Shown here: positions 52,775-62,827 of the stretch, piece by piece
Layout of the letters: each line of letters starts with the position of its first letter
How positions within the stretch are numbered: the first letter of the stretch is position 1
Assembly (NCBI RefSeq): GCF_900177655.1
Contig: NZ_FXWK01000001.1
Location: 2,356,001 to 2,420,000, forward strand
Direction: 5' to 3'
Source: Devosia lucknowensis
Lineage (GTDB): Bacteria > Pseudomonadota > Alphaproteobacteria > Rhizobiales > Devosiaceae
DNA length: 64,000 bases
Program-made: the position numbers and the translations under genes
The notes under the pieces: generated by a model
Told to the model about the DNA's origin: nothing
Database searches by the model: none
What the model saw: only the letters and a program-made list of their open reading frames with translations

Positions 52775-54424
52775 ATGGGGTCTAACATTTGGCGACGTGC
52801 CGCGCGGCTTCTTGCCGCCGCGGTTGTGAGCATCACAACATTGCTTCCGGCAGTGCCGGTGCAGGCGGCGTCCGAGCGGGCTCTCTATCTCTATTATACC
52901 CATACCAAGGAAACGGCGCGGATCGTCTTCAAGCGCAATGGTCAGTACGTTCAGTCCGGCCTTAACGAGCTCAATCAGTTCCTGCGCGATTGGCGGCAGA
53001 ACGAGCCCGCCAACATGGATCCGCGACTTTTCGACCTGGTCTGGGAAGTCTACCAGGAAGTGGGCGGCACGCAGCCGATCAATGTCGTTTCGGCATATCG
53101 CTCGCCCAAGACCAATGCCATGCTTGCCGCCAATTCCTCGGGTGTCGCCGACAACTCGCAGCACATGCGCGGCACGGCGATGGATTTCTTTATTCCCGGC
53201 GTCCCCCTCGCACGTCTTCGCGCCACCGCGATGAAAAAGCAGGTCGGCGGCGTCGGCTACTACCCGACATCGAGCAGTCCGTTCGTTCATCTCGATACCG
53301 GGTCGGTTCGCGCCTGGCCGCGGATGACCCGTGCGCAGCTGCAGGAAGTCTTCCCTGACGGACGCACCATGCACCTTCCCACCGATGGCAAGCCGCTCTC
53401 GCAGGAGGGCTATCAGGTCGCCATGGCCGAATGGAAGCGCTGCCACGCCTATCCGTGCAACGGCTCGTCTTCCGGCACGCAGGTCGCCAGCTCCGGCGGC
53501 TCCGGCCGCACCCTGATGGATGTGCTGTTTGGTGGCAACCAGTCGTCCGGTCAGTCTGCACCGGCTTCCGCCCCGGCGCCGCAAATCCAGACCGCGTCTC
53601 TTGCTCCTCAGCCCACCCGCCAGGTGGCGCCCGTCATGCCGGTGCTGCGTCCTACCGATCTCGGTGGTGACGAGGTTGCGGTCGCCTCGGTGTCCAATAC
53701 CGCCATTCCCTTTTCCACCACCGGAAGCGCTCCACTCACGTCCGACGAAATCGCGGTCGCCGCAGTGACCATGCCGGTTTCCATGCCATCGGACCTGCGT
53801 GAAAATTCGGCGGTCACTGCGCTCGCAGCGCTGACAGCTCCCACCATGCCGACGCCGCGCGTCATCATGACCGATCCGCCGTCCGACATTCTCACCGCTT
53901 ATGCTGCGGCACCCGCCGCCGATCCGGGCGCCCAGCGCGCGCTCGAAATGATCATCCAGAACAACACCACGGCCAGCGTCACGCCCGCGCCCCTTCCATC
54001 CACCGAATTGCCGCCGCTGCGGCAGCTGTCTACCGACACTATGCGCACTGCCTCGCTCGGCGGCGGCGCGTCCACCGCTCCGCAGGGCCTTTTCAGCGAT
54101 ACCTTCGGCGCCACCGATGCCGCCAAGGCCACACCCCTCGCCCAAGCGCTGGCGCGGCATGTGGCAGCACGCCCCGCCCCAGCGGACATGCGCAAGCCCG
54201 CTCTGGTGGCACCCGATCTCGAACATGTCGCAGACATCTTCACCGACCCCTCGTCACTGACATCAGACCGCTATGCCGTGATCTTTGATCGCGATTTGGC
54301 CGATTTCGACCCGACGCCTGAAATGGGCCGGCACGTCACCGTTCTGGGCGTCGGCACCGACAACAGCGTCCCCGTCCACAACCGGTTTACCCGCTCGGTC
54401 CAGGCGCCCGCCCAGGTCAACTGA
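52775..54424 (+). CDS. DUF882 (YcbK/M15-type) peptidoglycan hydrolase-like protein with long low-complexity tail
   Basis: About 549 residues with a signal peptide ([25 protein letters not shown]). The DUF882/M15 domain covers about residues 35-200: [14 protein letters not shown], the zinc motif HMRGTAMDF and the last ligand in SPFVHLDTG. Such enzymes cleave peptidoglycan cross-links. The remaining 330 residues are Pro/Ala/Ser/Thr-rich, unlike the short family members. GTG 52766 is the alternative start. It lies behind an L,D-transpeptidase gene and before dxs. Confidence 0.85.
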   Translation: MGSNIWRRAARLLAAAVVSITTLLPAVPVQAASERALYLYYTHTKETARIVFKRNGQYVQSGLNELNQFLRDWRQNEPANMDPRLFDLVWEVYQEVGGTQPINVVSAYRSPKTNAMLAANSSGVADNSQHMRGTAMDFFIPGVPLARLRATAMKKQVGGVGYYPTSSSPFVHLDTGSVRAWPRMTRAQLQEVFPDGRTMHLPTDGKPLSQEGYQVAMAEWKRCHAYPCNGSSSGTQVASSGGSGRTLMDVLFGGNQSSGQSAPASAPAPQIQTASLAPQPTRQVAPVMPVLRPTDLGGDEVAVASVSNTAIPFSTTGSAPLTSDEIAVAAVTMPVSMPSDLRENSAVTALAALTAPTMPTPRVIMTDPPSDILTAYAAAPAADPGAQRALEMIIQNNTTASVTPAPLPSTELPPLRQLSTDTMRTASLGGGASTAPQGLFSDTFGATDAAKATPLAQALARHVAARPAPADMRKPALVAPDLEHVADIFTDPSSLTSDRYAVIFDRDLADFDPTPEMGRHVTVLGVGTDNSVPVHNRFTRSVQAPAQVN

Positions 54425-54558
54425 CGGCGTTTTGCCCCGCAAAAGCCAGAATGCTCGACGAGAGATCGTCGGCCCCTCCCAGGGCGCCGGGTTCGCTGCC
54501 ATTGCCAAGCACGAACCCTGCGCCTAAACAGGGTTGCCACTTATTTACGGGGACCCGC

Positions 54559-56487
54559 TTGGCCGAAAAGCTCAAAACGCCGCTGCTCGATACCGTCCAG
54601 TCGCCCGCCGACCTGCGGGCCATGCCGCGCGAAAATCTGCGCCAACTGGCCGATGAACTGCGCGCTGAGATGATCGATGCGGTTTCGGTGACCGGTGGCC
54701 ACCTTGGCGCAGGCCTGGGCGTGGTTGAGTTGACGGTGGCGCTTCACACCGTGTTCGACACCCCCAATGACCGCATCATCTGGGATGTCGGGCATCAGGC
54801 CTATCCGCACAAAATCCTCACCGGCCGTCGCGATCGCATCCGCACTCTCCGTCAGAAGGATGGGCTTTCCGGTTTCACGCGCCGCGCCGAAAGTGACTAC
54901 GACCCGTTTGGTGCCGGCCATTCTTCGACGTCGATCTCGGCCGGCCTCGGCATGGCGGAAGCCAGCAAGCATCTCGACGTCTCGCGCAATGTGATCGCCG
55001 TGATCGGCGACGGCGCCATGTCGGCCGGCATGGCCTATGAGGCCATGAACAATGCCGGCGCCATGGACGCACGCCTCATCGTCATTCTCAACGACAATGA
55101 CATGTCGATCGCCCCGCCCACCGGCGCACTGCGCAGCTATCTGGCGCGCCTCGTGTCCGGCCCCGTCTACCGCGGCACGCGCGAAGCGGCCAAGACCATC
55201 GTCCACAAGCTGCCGCCGTTCCTTCATGAACCCGCGCGCAAGACCGAGGAATTCGCCCGCTCCTTCTTCACCGGCGGCACCCTGTTCGAGGAATTGGGCT
55301 TCTACTACGTTGGTCCCATCGATGGGCACAATCTCGACGATCTCCTGCGCATCCTGGAAAACGTCCGCGACTTCGGCGAGGGCCCGATCCTCATCCACGC
55401 GGTGACCAAGAAGGGCAAGGGCTACGCTCCGGCGGAAAATTCGGCAGACAAATATCATGGCGTGGCCAAGTTCAACGTCATCACCGGCGCCCAGGCCAAG
55501 GCGCCGTCCAATGCCCCCTCCTATACCTCCGTCTTTGCCTCGTCCCTGATCCAGGAAGCCGAGGCCGATCCGCGCGTTGTCGCCGTCACCGCCGCCATGC
55601 CATCGGGCACCGGCCTCGACAAGTTCGCCGAACTGTTCCCCAGCCGCATCTACGATGTCGGCATTGCCGAACAGCACGCCGTCACTTTCGCGGCCGGCAT
55701 GGCCAGTGAAGGCATGAAGCCGTTTTGCGCCATCTATTCCACCTTCCTGCAGCGCGCCTACGATCAGGTGATCCACGACGTCGCCATTCAGGGACTGCCG
55801 GTGCGCTTTGCCATCGACCGCGCCGGCTATGTTGGCGCAGACGGCCCCACCCATGCCGGCAATTATGACAACGCCTATCTCGGTGCCATCCCCGGTATCG
55901 TGCAGATGGCCGCCGCCGACGAGGCCGAGCTCCGCCATATGGTCGCGACCGCCGCTGCCTACGACAATGGACCGATCACCTTCCGCTATCCGCGCGGCGA
56001 CGGCATGGGCGTCGACATGCCCAGCCGTGGCGAGATCTTGACCATCGGCAAGGGTCGTGTCCTGCGCCAGGGCTCGACGATCGCCCTATTGTCCTATGGC
56101 ACGCGTCTCGCCGAAGTGCTGGCCGCGGCCGACAAGCTCGCGGCATTGGGTCTGAACCCGACCATCGCCGATGCGCGTTTCATGAAGCCTCTCGATGAAG
56201 AGCTGATCGCCTCCCTCGCCCAGTCTCATGATGTCCTGGTGACGTCAGAAGAAGGCGGGCTTGGCGGCTTCGGCAGCCATGTCGCGACATTCCTGGCGTC
56301 CAACGGACTTCTCGACGGCAAGCTGCGCTTCCGCCCGCTGATGATCCCGGATTCCTTTGTCGAGCACGCCAGCCAGAATGATATGTATGCCGCCGCCGGT
56401 CTCGATCGCGCCGGCATCGTCGCGACGGCGCTGACGGCCCTCGGCTACGACCAGGCGGCCATGCAGGCAGCCCTGGCGACGGTCTAG
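54559..56487 (+). CDS. dxs: 1-deoxy-D-xylulose-5-phosphate synthase
   Basis: A 642-residue ThDP enzyme, the first and rate-limiting step of the MEP isoprenoid pathway. [62 protein letters not shown] (cofactor motif), [16 protein letters not shown] and [15 protein letters not shown] are diagnostic. Start TTG 54559 ([10 protein letters not shown]) follows GGGGA and fits the usual length; an ATG at 54451 adds 36 residues without homology. A second ThDP enzyme besides the AceE-like protein, both depending on the thiamine genes at 12.9-17.2 kb. Confidence 0.96.
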   Translation: MAEKLKTPLLDTVQSPADLRAMPRENLRQLADELRAEMIDAVSVTGGHLGAGLGVVELTVALHTVFDTPNDRIIWDVGHQAYPHKILTGRRDRIRTLRQKDGLSGFTRRAESDYDPFGAGHSSTSISAGLGMAEASKHLDVSRNVIAVIGDGAMSAGMAYEAMNNAGAMDARLIVILNDNDMSIAPPTGALRSYLARLVSGPVYRGTREAAKTIVHKLPPFLHEPARKTEEFARSFFTGGTLFEELGFYYVGPIDGHNLDDLLRILENVRDFGEGPILIHAVTKKGKGYAPAENSADKYHGVAKFNVITGAQAKAPSNAPSYTSVFASSLIQEAEADPRVVAVTAAMPSGTGLDKFAELFPSRIYDVGIAEQHAVTFAAGMASEGMKPFCAIYSTFLQRAYDQVIHDVAIQGLPVRFAIDRAGYVGADGPTHAGNYDNAYLGAIPGIVQMAAADEAELRHMVATAAAYDNGPITFRYPRGDGMGVDMPSRGEILTIGKGRVLRQGSTIALLSYGTRLAEVLAAADKLAALGLNPTIADARFMKPLDEELIASLAQSHDVLVTSEEGGLGGFGSHVATFLASNGLLDGKLRFRPLMIPDSFVEHASQNDMYAAAGLDRAGIVATALTALGYDQAAMQAALATV

Positions 56488-56498
56488 GCCACCATCCC

Positions 56499-56960
56499 TC
56501 ACGCGTAATTCGTCGGCACGCCTTTTGCCGCTTTGACGGTTTCCATCGAGATATAGGCCGACATGTCGAACAGCTCGATGCGGCCCACCAGCTGCTTGTA
56601 GACCACGTCGTAATGTTCGACGTCGGGCAGTACGATTTTGAGGATGTAGTCGAAATTGCCGGTCAGCCGGTGCACCTCGACGATTTCGGGGATGGCGCCG
56701 ACGGCCGCGTGGAAGCGCTCCAGCCAGTCTGCGGCATGGCTGCCAGTACGGACGATCACGAAGACGGTGGTCGGCAGTCCGACCTTGCGGCGATCCAGCT
56801 CCACCAGCGTACGCGCGATATAGCCCTCGTCCTTGAGCCGCGCGATCCGCCGCGAGCATGCAGACGCCGACAGCGCTACCGCCTCGGCGATCTCGCCAAC
56901 AGCGATATCCGCATCAACCTGCAGAAGGCTCAAAATCCTTCGGTCACGATCATCAAGCAT
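56499..56960 (-). CDS. Lrp/AsnC-family transcriptional regulator
   Basis: A 153-residue regulator: [46 protein letters not shown] (helix-turn-helix) and a RAM domain ([23 protein letters not shown]). It is divergent from the racemase gene across 147 bases, which suggests that the amino-acid ligand and the racemase are linked. It is not the same protein as the other Lrp gene. Confidence 0.9.
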   Translation of the reverse strand: MLDDRDRRILSLLQVDADIAVGEIAEAVALSASACSRRIARLKDEGYIARTLVELDRRKVGLPTTVFVIVRTGSHAADWLERFHAAVGAIPEIVEVHRLTGNFDYILKIVLPDVEHYDVVYKQLVGRIELFDMSAYISMETVKAAKGVPTNYA

Positions 56961-57107
56961 TGCTTAACCTCTCATTCACGCACGAAAATAGCGCACAATA
57001 AGGGACATGCGCAAACTGGATGCATTGGATTCGTCGGCAGCCCGCATTTCTGCATTCGACGTGATCCGAAACCACGTCACACTGGCATCCAATCGAGGAG
57101 AAGCGGC

Positions 57108-57818
57108 ATGAAGACGATTGGCCTTATCGGCGGGATGAGCTGGGAATCCACGGCCGTCTATTATCGGCATATCAACCAAGAAGTGCGCCGCCTGCGCGGC
57201 GGTCTGGCATCGGCCGACATCGCCATGCGCTCGCTCGATTTCACCGAAGTCGTGGCCCTGCAGAAAGCGGGTCGCTGGGATCTGGCAGGCGCGATGCTGG
57301 GCGAGGCCGGTGCCGGATTGGCCCGTGCCGGGGCCGATTGCATCCTGATCTGCACCAATACCATGCATCTGGTGGCCGAACCGGTCGCCTCGATGGTGAG
57401 CGTGCCGCTCGTCGACATCATCACCGAGACCGCCGCCGCGCTCAAGGCCGACGGCCGGAGGCGCCCGCTGCTTCTGGCCACCCGCTATACCATGGCGCAC
57501 GGCTTCTATGCGGCGCGGATGAAGGCCCTCGGCCTCGACGTGATCGTGCCCGAAGCGGACGACCGCACCCTTGTGCATGATGTGATCTTCGATCAGCTCT
57601 GCCAGGGCAATGTATGTGACAGGTCGCGCGACGCGTATCTGTCCATCATCGACAAGGCCCGGGTTGCCGGGGCCGATAGCGTCATTCTGGGCTGCACCGA
57701 GATCGGCATGCTGCTCGACCCCCATGCCCTTGCCCTGCCCGGATATGACTCAACCACCATTCATGCCGATGCGGCGGTGCGGTTCGCGCTGTCAGGCGCC
57801 ATGGTGAAGGCGGCCTGA
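57108..57818 (+). CDS. aspartate/glutamate racemase family protein
   Basis: A 236-residue two-domain racemase. The paired catalytic cysteines are in LICTNTMHLV and ILGCTEIGMLL; the GGMSWESTAVYYRHINQEV start is typical of the aspartate racemase branch. It interconverts L- and D-amino acids without PLP. ATG 57108 follows GAGGAGAAGCGGC. The next gene starts two bases after it. It is controlled perhaps by the divergent Lrp regulator. Confidence 0.88.
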   Translation: MKTIGLIGGMSWESTAVYYRHINQEVRRLRGGLASADIAMRSLDFTEVVALQKAGRWDLAGAMLGEAGAGLARAGADCILICTNTMHLVAEPVASMVSVPLVDIITETAAALKADGRRRPLLLATRYTMAHGFYAARMKALGLDVIVPEADDRTLVHDVIFDQLCQGNVCDRSRDAYLSIIDKARVAGADSVILGCTEIGMLLDPHALALPGYDSTTIHADAAVRFALSGAMVKAA

Positions 57819-57820
57819 TC

Positions 57821-58606
57821 ATGTGCCGGTTCCTCGCCTATTCGGGCCGCGCCATCTTTCTCGACACATTGCTCATCGCCCCAAACGCCTCCCTCGTGCG
57901 GCAATCCCTGGCGGCGCGGGAAGCCAAGACCGTCGTCAATGGCGACGGCTGCGGAGTGGGCTGGTACGGCGCCCGGCCCGAACCCGGCCTTTACAAGGGC
58001 ATCCTCCCGGCCTGGTCCGACGCCAACCTCGCCTCGCTCTGCCATCAGGTGGAAGCGGGGCTTTTTCTTGCCCATGTGCGCTCGGCCACGTCGGGCGAGG
58101 TGACCATGGCCAATTGCCACCCTTTCGCTTCGGGCCGGCACCTGTTTATGCACAATGGCCAGATCGGCGGCTACGAGAGCATCCGCCGCTCGATCGAGGC
58201 GCTCATCCCCGATGATCTCTACCACTCCCGGCGCGGCAACAGCGACAGCGAGGCTATGTTCCTGGCCGCTATGGGCGGTAGCATGAGCCAGGATCCGGCG
58301 GGTGCCATCGCCGCTATGTTGCGAACCTGCCGGCGCATCCAGCAAGCCAACGGCGTCGCTCAGCCGCTGCGCTTTACCGCCATCCTCTCCGACGGCAAGG
58401 CTCTGCATGCTTTTCGCTGGTCGAGCGACGACCATCCGCCCTCGCTCTACTGGTGCCAGCTCGAGACAGGTATTGCCGTGGCCTCGGAACCGTTTGGCGA
58501 TACGGCGCAGCTCTGGCGACCGGTGGCGCCGGGCACTCATATGGTCGTCATCGACGGCAAGGTCGATTGCCGCGATTTTGAAGTTTTTGCGTCATTGGCC
58601 GCTTAA
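57821..58606 (+). CDS. class II glutamine amidotransferase (EgtC-like)
   Basis: A 261-residue Ntn-type glutaminase. The N-terminal Met would be removed to leave Cys2 as nucleophile (MCRFLAYSGRAIFLDTLL). NGDGCGVGWYG, AHVRSATSGEVTMANCHPF and FMHNGQIGG are the conserved active-site blocks. The group includes EgtC, which hydrolyses gamma-glutamyl amides. It is two bases from the racemase stop, suggesting joint work on a glutamate-containing compound; that is inference. Confidence 0.85.
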   Translation: MCRFLAYSGRAIFLDTLLIAPNASLVRQSLAAREAKTVVNGDGCGVGWYGARPEPGLYKGILPAWSDANLASLCHQVEAGLFLAHVRSATSGEVTMANCHPFASGRHLFMHNGQIGGYESIRRSIEALIPDDLYHSRRGNSDSEAMFLAAMGGSMSQDPAGAIAAMLRTCRRIQQANGVAQPLRFTAILSDGKALHAFRWSSDDHPPSLYWCQLETGIAVASEPFGDTAQLWRPVAPGTHMVVIDGKVDCRDFEVFASLAA

Positions 58607-58660
58607 CGGCCCGTCAATCATTCAGGCGTTTGCTGCATTCCGCAAACAGCGGAACGGCGA

Positions 58661-58888
58661 ATGACCATTTCCAGCATTTCCATCGGCACCACCGGTATGC
58701 AGCGGGCAAGCCACCAGCTCGAGGTCAGCGCGGGCCGCATTGCGCGAATTGGCGTCGAAGGCAACGACATCGACATCACATCCGAGATGATCAACGTCAT
58801 TACCGCCAAGAACGACTTCACGGCCTCCGCCAAGGTCGTGAGCGCGGCCTCCGACATGTCGAAGGCCCTGCTCGATATTCTCGTCTAG
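58661..58888 (+). CDS. small flagellar rod/hook C-terminal-like protein
   Basis: A 75-residue protein, MTISSISIGTTGMQRASHQLEVSAGRIARIG, then DIDITSEMINVITAKNDFTASAKVVSAASDMSKALLDILV. The two ends match the N- and C-terminal coiled-coil signatures of flagellar rod/hook proteins (SALxxAxxGLxxA and EMVNMItAQRAYEANAKVIqtaDEML), but the whole middle domain is missing and no flagellar genes are near. Possibly a stand-alone axial-like protein. GGCGAATGACC precedes it. Confidence 0.6.
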   Translation: MTISSISIGTTGMQRASHQLEVSAGRIARIGVEGNDIDITSEMINVITAKNDFTASAKVVSAASDMSKALLDILV

Positions 58889-58894
58889 GACGTC

Positions 58895-59158
58895 TCAGCG
58901 CTCCGGCGGCGCTTCCACCATGCCCAGCGCGGACATGTAGAGCTCGAGCAGCGCTTCCTGCTCCATGCGTTCGTTCGCATCCTGCTTGCGGATGGTCACG
59001 ATCTTGCGAAGAATCTTGGTATCGAAGCCGTTGCCCTTGGCCTCGGCGTAGATTTCCTTGATATCGGCCGCGATCGCCGCCTTTTCTTCTTCCATGCGCT
59101 CGATGCGCTCGATGAAAGCGCGCAGCTGGTCCTGCGCGACGCTGTCCTCAACGGCCAT
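58895..59158 (-). CDS. gapR: GapR family DNA-binding protein (DUF2312/UPF0335)
   Basis: An 87-residue helical protein: [70 protein letters not shown]. This is the DUF2312 signature. GapR is a nucleoid-associated protein that binds overtwisted, AT-rich DNA and is essential in Caulobacter. Gene order gapR, DUF1036 protein, pyk is a conserved alphaproteobacterial arrangement, to my recollection. Confidence 0.92.
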   Translation of the reverse strand: MAVEDSVAQDQLRAFIERIERMEEEKAAIAADIKEIYAEAKGNGFDTKILRKIVTIRKQDANERMEQEALLELYMSALGMVEAPPER

Positions 59159-59456
59159 GGCTAACCTCTAATTGTGGTCGCGGCAGCCCGCTCACATGCG
59201 CACTGCCGGCCCATAAAACAAACCGGAATTGTCCGGCCCCCATGAACCCCAAGCCCGGGCGCCGTTCAACCCCTTTGTGGGTCAATCCACATGCGCCCGC
59301 CCCCCGGTGGAAAACCGTTGGCCGCGCTGCCGCGATGGCTCCTCTCACCACCGTGTGCGACATGCCCGCAATTCCGTCAAATCGGGCCTTTAGCCATTGA
59401 CCTCACCTCTCCCATGCGATCAAAGAAGGGCACGTTTTTCGGTGATTTCCAGCACA

Positions 59457-59993
59457 ATGGTGACTTCTTTCCGCCTCGGCTCGACCCTCCTGCTCGCCGG
59501 CTTCGGTGGCTTCATGGCCATGGCGGCCAGCACTCCGGCGCATGCGGAATTGCGGGTCTGCAACGAGACGGCCAATCTTGTGTCGCTTGCCCTCGGCTAT
59601 CGTGCTGACCGCGGCTGGATGAGCGAAGGCTGGTGGCAGGCCCCTCCGGGCGATTGCCGCACGCTCTATCAGGGCGACCTGCAACGCCGCTTCTATTATC
59701 TCTACGCCGTTGACGACATTGGCGGGGGCGCCTGGGATGGCCAGGTCTTCATGTGCACCCGTGACGAAACCTTCACAATATTCGGGGTTGAGGATTGTCT
59801 CGCCCGGGGCTATGAGCGCACCGGGTTCTTTGAAATCGATACACAGAACCGCTCCGACTGGACCTTGCAACTCACCGAAAATGAAGGTGTGCCAAGCGTC
59901 GTCGGTCCGGATCTGGGCGAAGATCTAGAAGATCCGGCTTTCCTGGTAGACGCCCCGCCATCCTCAACGCCAGACAATACGGATACGCAATGA
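59457..59993 (+). CDS. DUF1036 secreted protein
   Basis: A 178-residue protein with a signal peptide (FRLGSTLLLAGFGGFMAMAASTPAHAE). The mature part has the DUF1036 pattern: LRVCNETANLVSLALGYRADRGWMSEGWWQAPPGDCRTL, with RRFYYLYAVDD and a cysteine pair. Periplasmic or outer-surface role unknown. ATG 59457 is used; an in-frame ATG at 59397 precedes the signal peptide. It overlaps the pyk start by four bases. Confidence 0.85.
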   Translation: MVTSFRLGSTLLLAGFGGFMAMAASTPAHAELRVCNETANLVSLALGYRADRGWMSEGWWQAPPGDCRTLYQGDLQRRFYYLYAVDDIGGGAWDGQVFMCTRDETFTIFGVEDCLARGYERTGFFEIDTQNRSDWTLQLTENEGVPSVVGPDLGEDLEDPAFLVDAPPSSTPDNTDTQ

Positions 59994-61429
59994 GACGGAT
60001 CAGACGCGCGAAGATCCTCGCCACCCTCGGGCCTGCAAGCCACGAGGAGAACATGATCGAGGAACTGGCCAAGGCCGGTGCTGACGTCTTCCGCATCAAC
60101 ATGAGCCATGCCAGCCATGAGCTCCTGCATCAGACCGTCAAGCGCATCCGCGCCGTTGAGGCGCGTCTCAATTATCCCATCGGCATTCTCGCCGACCTGC
60201 AGGGTCCCAAACTGCGCGTGTGGAAGTTCACGGGCGGCTCGGTCAATCTCGTCGCCGGTCAGAAGTTCACGCTCGACAGCGAGCAGAACGACACCGGCAA
60301 TGCAGATCGCGTTTACCTGCCGCATCCCGAAATTATCGAAAGCGTTTCGGTCGGCGACCGTCTCCTTCTGGACGATGGCAAGCTGCAGCTCAAGGCGACT
60401 AAAGTCGGAGGCGGCGTCATCGAGACCGAAGTCGTCTATGGCGGCAAGCTTTCCGACAAGAAGGGCGTCTCGCTCCCCGACACACTCCTGCCGACCGGTG
60501 CGCTGACCGAGAAGGACCACGCGGACCTGCTCGAAGCGCTCAAGGCCGAGGTCGACTGGGTCGCCCTCTCCTTCGTGCAGCGTCCCGAAGACATCATCGA
60601 CGTGCGCAAGATCGTACAGGGTCGCGCCGGCGTCATGGCCAAGATCGAAAAGCCCCAGGCCATCGAGCGCCTCGAGGAAATCGTCAAGCTTTCCGACGCA
60701 ATCATGGTTGCCCGTGGCGATCTGGGCGTGGAACTGCCGCTCGAACAGGTCCCAGGCCTGCAGAAGCGCATGATTCGCATGTGCCGTCGCTATGGCAAGC
60801 CGGTGGTCGTGGCCACCCAGATGCTGGAATCCATGATCACCGCACCGGTCCCGACCCGTGCCGAGGTCTCCGACGTTTCGATCGCCGTTTTTGAAGGCGC
60901 CGACGCTGTCATGCTCTCGGCAGAAAGTGCGTCGGGTCAGTACCCGGTCGAAGCCGTCACCACCATGGCCAAGGTCGCCGTCGCCGTCGAAAGCGACGGC
61001 AATTATCGCAACATCATCCGTGCCGCTCAGACGGAGCCTGAAGCCACCGCTGCCGACGCCATTTCGGCCGCCACGCGTCAGGTTGCTGAGACCCTCGATC
61101 TGGCCGCCATCGTCACCTATACGGCCTCCGGTTCCACGGGCATCCGCGCCGCGCGCGAGCGGCCCTCCAAGCCGATCATCGCGCTCTCGCCCAACCTGCG
61201 CACCATCCGTCGCCTTTCGGTGGTGTGGGGTATTCACTGCGTGCAGACCGAAGACGCGGTCAATCTCGAAGACATGGTCGATCGGGCCTGCGTCATCGCC
61301 TATCAGGAGGGCTTCGCCCGCCCCGGCGATCGGATCGCCATCACGGCCGGTGTGCCCTTGGGCACCCCCGGCGCGACGAACATGCTTCGTATCGCCTTCG
61401 TCCGCCAGGACGGCGCCGGCTCCAGCTGA
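59990..61429 (+). CDS. pyk: pyruvate kinase
   Basis: A 479-residue glycolytic enzyme making pyruvate and ATP from PEP. RRAKILATLGPAS, FRINMSHAS, ILADLQGPKLRVW, the catalytic Lys in GVMAKIEKPQAIERL, MVARGDLGVELPLEQVP and ESMITAPVPTRAEVSDVS are all present. ATGA overlap with the DUF1036 gene couples them. A strong terminator follows. Confidence 0.97.
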   Translation: MRRIRRAKILATLGPASHEENMIEELAKAGADVFRINMSHASHELLHQTVKRIRAVEARLNYPIGILADLQGPKLRVWKFTGGSVNLVAGQKFTLDSEQNDTGNADRVYLPHPEIIESVSVGDRLLLDDGKLQLKATKVGGGVIETEVVYGGKLSDKKGVSLPDTLLPTGALTEKDHADLLEALKAEVDWVALSFVQRPEDIIDVRKIVQGRAGVMAKIEKPQAIERLEEIVKLSDAIMVARGDLGVELPLEQVPGLQKRMIRMCRRYGKPVVVATQMLESMITAPVPTRAEVSDVSIAVFEGADAVMLSAESASGQYPVEAVTTMAKVAVAVESDGNYRNIIRAAQTEPEATAADAISAATRQVAETLDLAAIVTYTASGSTGIRAARERPSKPIIALSPNLRTIRRLSVVWGIHCVQTEDAVNLEDMVDRACVIAYQEGFARPGDRIAITAGVPLGTPGATNMLRIAFVRQDGAGSS

Positions 61430-61474
61430 CGCCTTGTGGGCTCAGGATGAGCCCGCCGCATGACATTCCTTTCA

Positions 61475-61504
61475 AAAAGGCCCGCCCAACCCGGCGGGCC
61501 TTTT
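61475..61504 (+). terminator. Rho-independent terminator after pyk
   Basis: AAAAGGCCCGCC pairs with GGCGGGCCTTTT around CAACCC, then CTTTTT. It lies 46 bases after the pyk stop. Confidence 0.92.
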
Positions 61505-61558
61505 CTTTTTCCGTCCAGCAAGAACCATCTTGAAAAAATATCGTCAGTAACATAGATC

Positions 61559-61573
61559 ATCTTAAATTAAGAT
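61559..61573 (+). promoter_or_regulatory. palindromic operator-like site before the azoreductase gene
   Basis: ATCTTAAATTAAGAT is a perfect 7+1+7 palindrome, flanked on both sides by GATC-containing sequence. It lies 18 bases before the azoreductase start. The nearby MarR gene makes it a plausible MarR-type operator. Confidence 0.5.
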
Positions 61574-61590
61574 CATCTGTGAGACGAACC

Positions 61591-62250
61591 ATGTCCTCCC
61601 TTTTCCGCCTTGATGCCAGCATCCGCCAGGACGGCTCATTCACCCGTGACATCGCTGATCGCCTTGTCGCCGCCGCCGCCCGACCGGACCTTTCCATCAC
61701 CATCCGCGACCTTGGCAATGCGCCCCTGCCCTCGACAGCCTGGGCCGGCGCCGTCTTTGGCCCCTATACGCCGGCGGACCAGCGCACCCCCGAGCAGGTC
61801 GAGGGCCTCACCCTGGCCGCAACGATCGCGGACGAACTGCTGGCGTCCGACGCCTATATCTTTGCCGTGCCGCTCTACAATTACGGCGTCTCCCAGCACT
61901 TCAAGGCCTGGATCGACCTCCTCCTCACCGATGCCCGTTTTGCTCCTGGAACCGAGAGCCCCATTGCCGGCCGGCCCGCTCGTCTCATCGTCGCCAAGGG
62001 CGGCGGCTATGGCCCCCAGGCTCCACGCCATGGCTGGGACCACGCCACCGGCTGGTACATGCGCATGCTGGTTGACGTCTTGAAGCTCGAGGTTGAGCTG
62101 ATCGAGTGCGAACTCACGCTTGCCGATGTGACGCCTGCCATGGAAAGCCTCCGGCCACAGGCCGCGCAGAACCTGGCCGCCGCGCAGGCCCGCGCCGAAG
62201 AGCACGGTCGTTCGCTGTCCGCGCGTCTTACCATCGCGGCCGCAGCCTGA
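61591..62250 (+). CDS. azoR: FMN-dependent NADH-azoreductase
   Basis: A 219-residue flavodoxin-fold oxidoreductase. LFRLDASIRQDGSFTRDIADRL is the FMN-phosphate loop region, and VPLYNYGVSQHFKAWIDLLL the conserved AzoR motif. It reduces azo compounds and quinones with NADH. ATG 61591 is chosen over GTG 61579. It precedes a MarR gene on the same strand by about 70 bases and has a palindromic site at its start, a common arrangement for quinone- or electrophile-sensing regulation. Confidence 0.88.
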   Translation: MSSLFRLDASIRQDGSFTRDIADRLVAAAARPDLSITIRDLGNAPLPSTAWAGAVFGPYTPADQRTPEQVEGLTLAATIADELLASDAYIFAVPLYNYGVSQHFKAWIDLLLTDARFAPGTESPIAGRPARLIVAKGGGYGPQAPRHGWDHATGWYMRMLVDVLKLEVELIECELTLADVTPAMESLRPQAAQNLAAAQARAEEHGRSLSARLTIAAAA

Positions 62251-62319
62251 GCGTAACGGGGTGACGTCTTGGGTCGGGGGCGGTAACATGGTGACGACAC
62301 CAAAGGACCTGCGCCGAAC

Positions 62320-62805
62320 ATGCCGACAACAGACACCAATCTTGGCTGGGCCCTAACGTCTTTGCTGCGTGATTATTTGCGGCAGGTTGACGATCGCCTC
62401 GAGGAACTGCCGGGCGGGTCACGCAGCTACATGATGATGTCAGCCATTGCCTCGGACAGTTGCCATAGCCAGGTCGCTCTTGCCGAGCGGCTTGGCCTTG
62501 ACCGGACGACGGTGACATACCTGCTCGACGGCCTGGAGGGTCAGGATCTGGTTAGGCGCACGCCCGACCCGGCCGATCGTCGCGTTCGACATGTCAATCT
62601 GACTGTTCAGGGCAACGCCACGCTGAAACGCCTGGCGCGGTCCGTGGATGAAGTCGAGGCGCGCGTCCTGGCACGGTTGTCAGAGGCCGAGCTGAGCCAG
62701 TTCCGGGGTCTCCTCGGCAAGGCTGCCGGTCTGCCTCCTCAGGCCGACGTCACGACCATGTGCCAGGCCGCCATGGAGGCCAAGGACTATCTGGAGGCGC
62801 GCTAG
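62320..62805 (+). CDS. MarR-family transcriptional regulator
   Basis: A 161-residue regulator with a winged helix-turn-helix: SQVALAERLGLDRTTVTYLLDGLEGQDLVRRTPDPADRRVRHVNLTVQGNATLKRL. DRTTVT is the recognition-helix start and DPADRRVRHVNLT the wing, both typical. It probably represses the upstream azoreductase gene or the YddG-type exporter gene 22 bases downstream. Confidence 0.92.
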   Translation: MPTTDTNLGWALTSLLRDYLRQVDDRLEELPGGSRSYMMMSAIASDSCHSQVALAERLGLDRTTVTYLLDGLEGQDLVRRTPDPADRRVRHVNLTVQGNATLKRLARSVDEVEARVLARLSEAELSQFRGLLGKAAGLPPQADVTTMCQAAMEAKDYLEAR

Positions 62806-62827
62806 CGCGTCCGGCAAGGCGTCCCAT

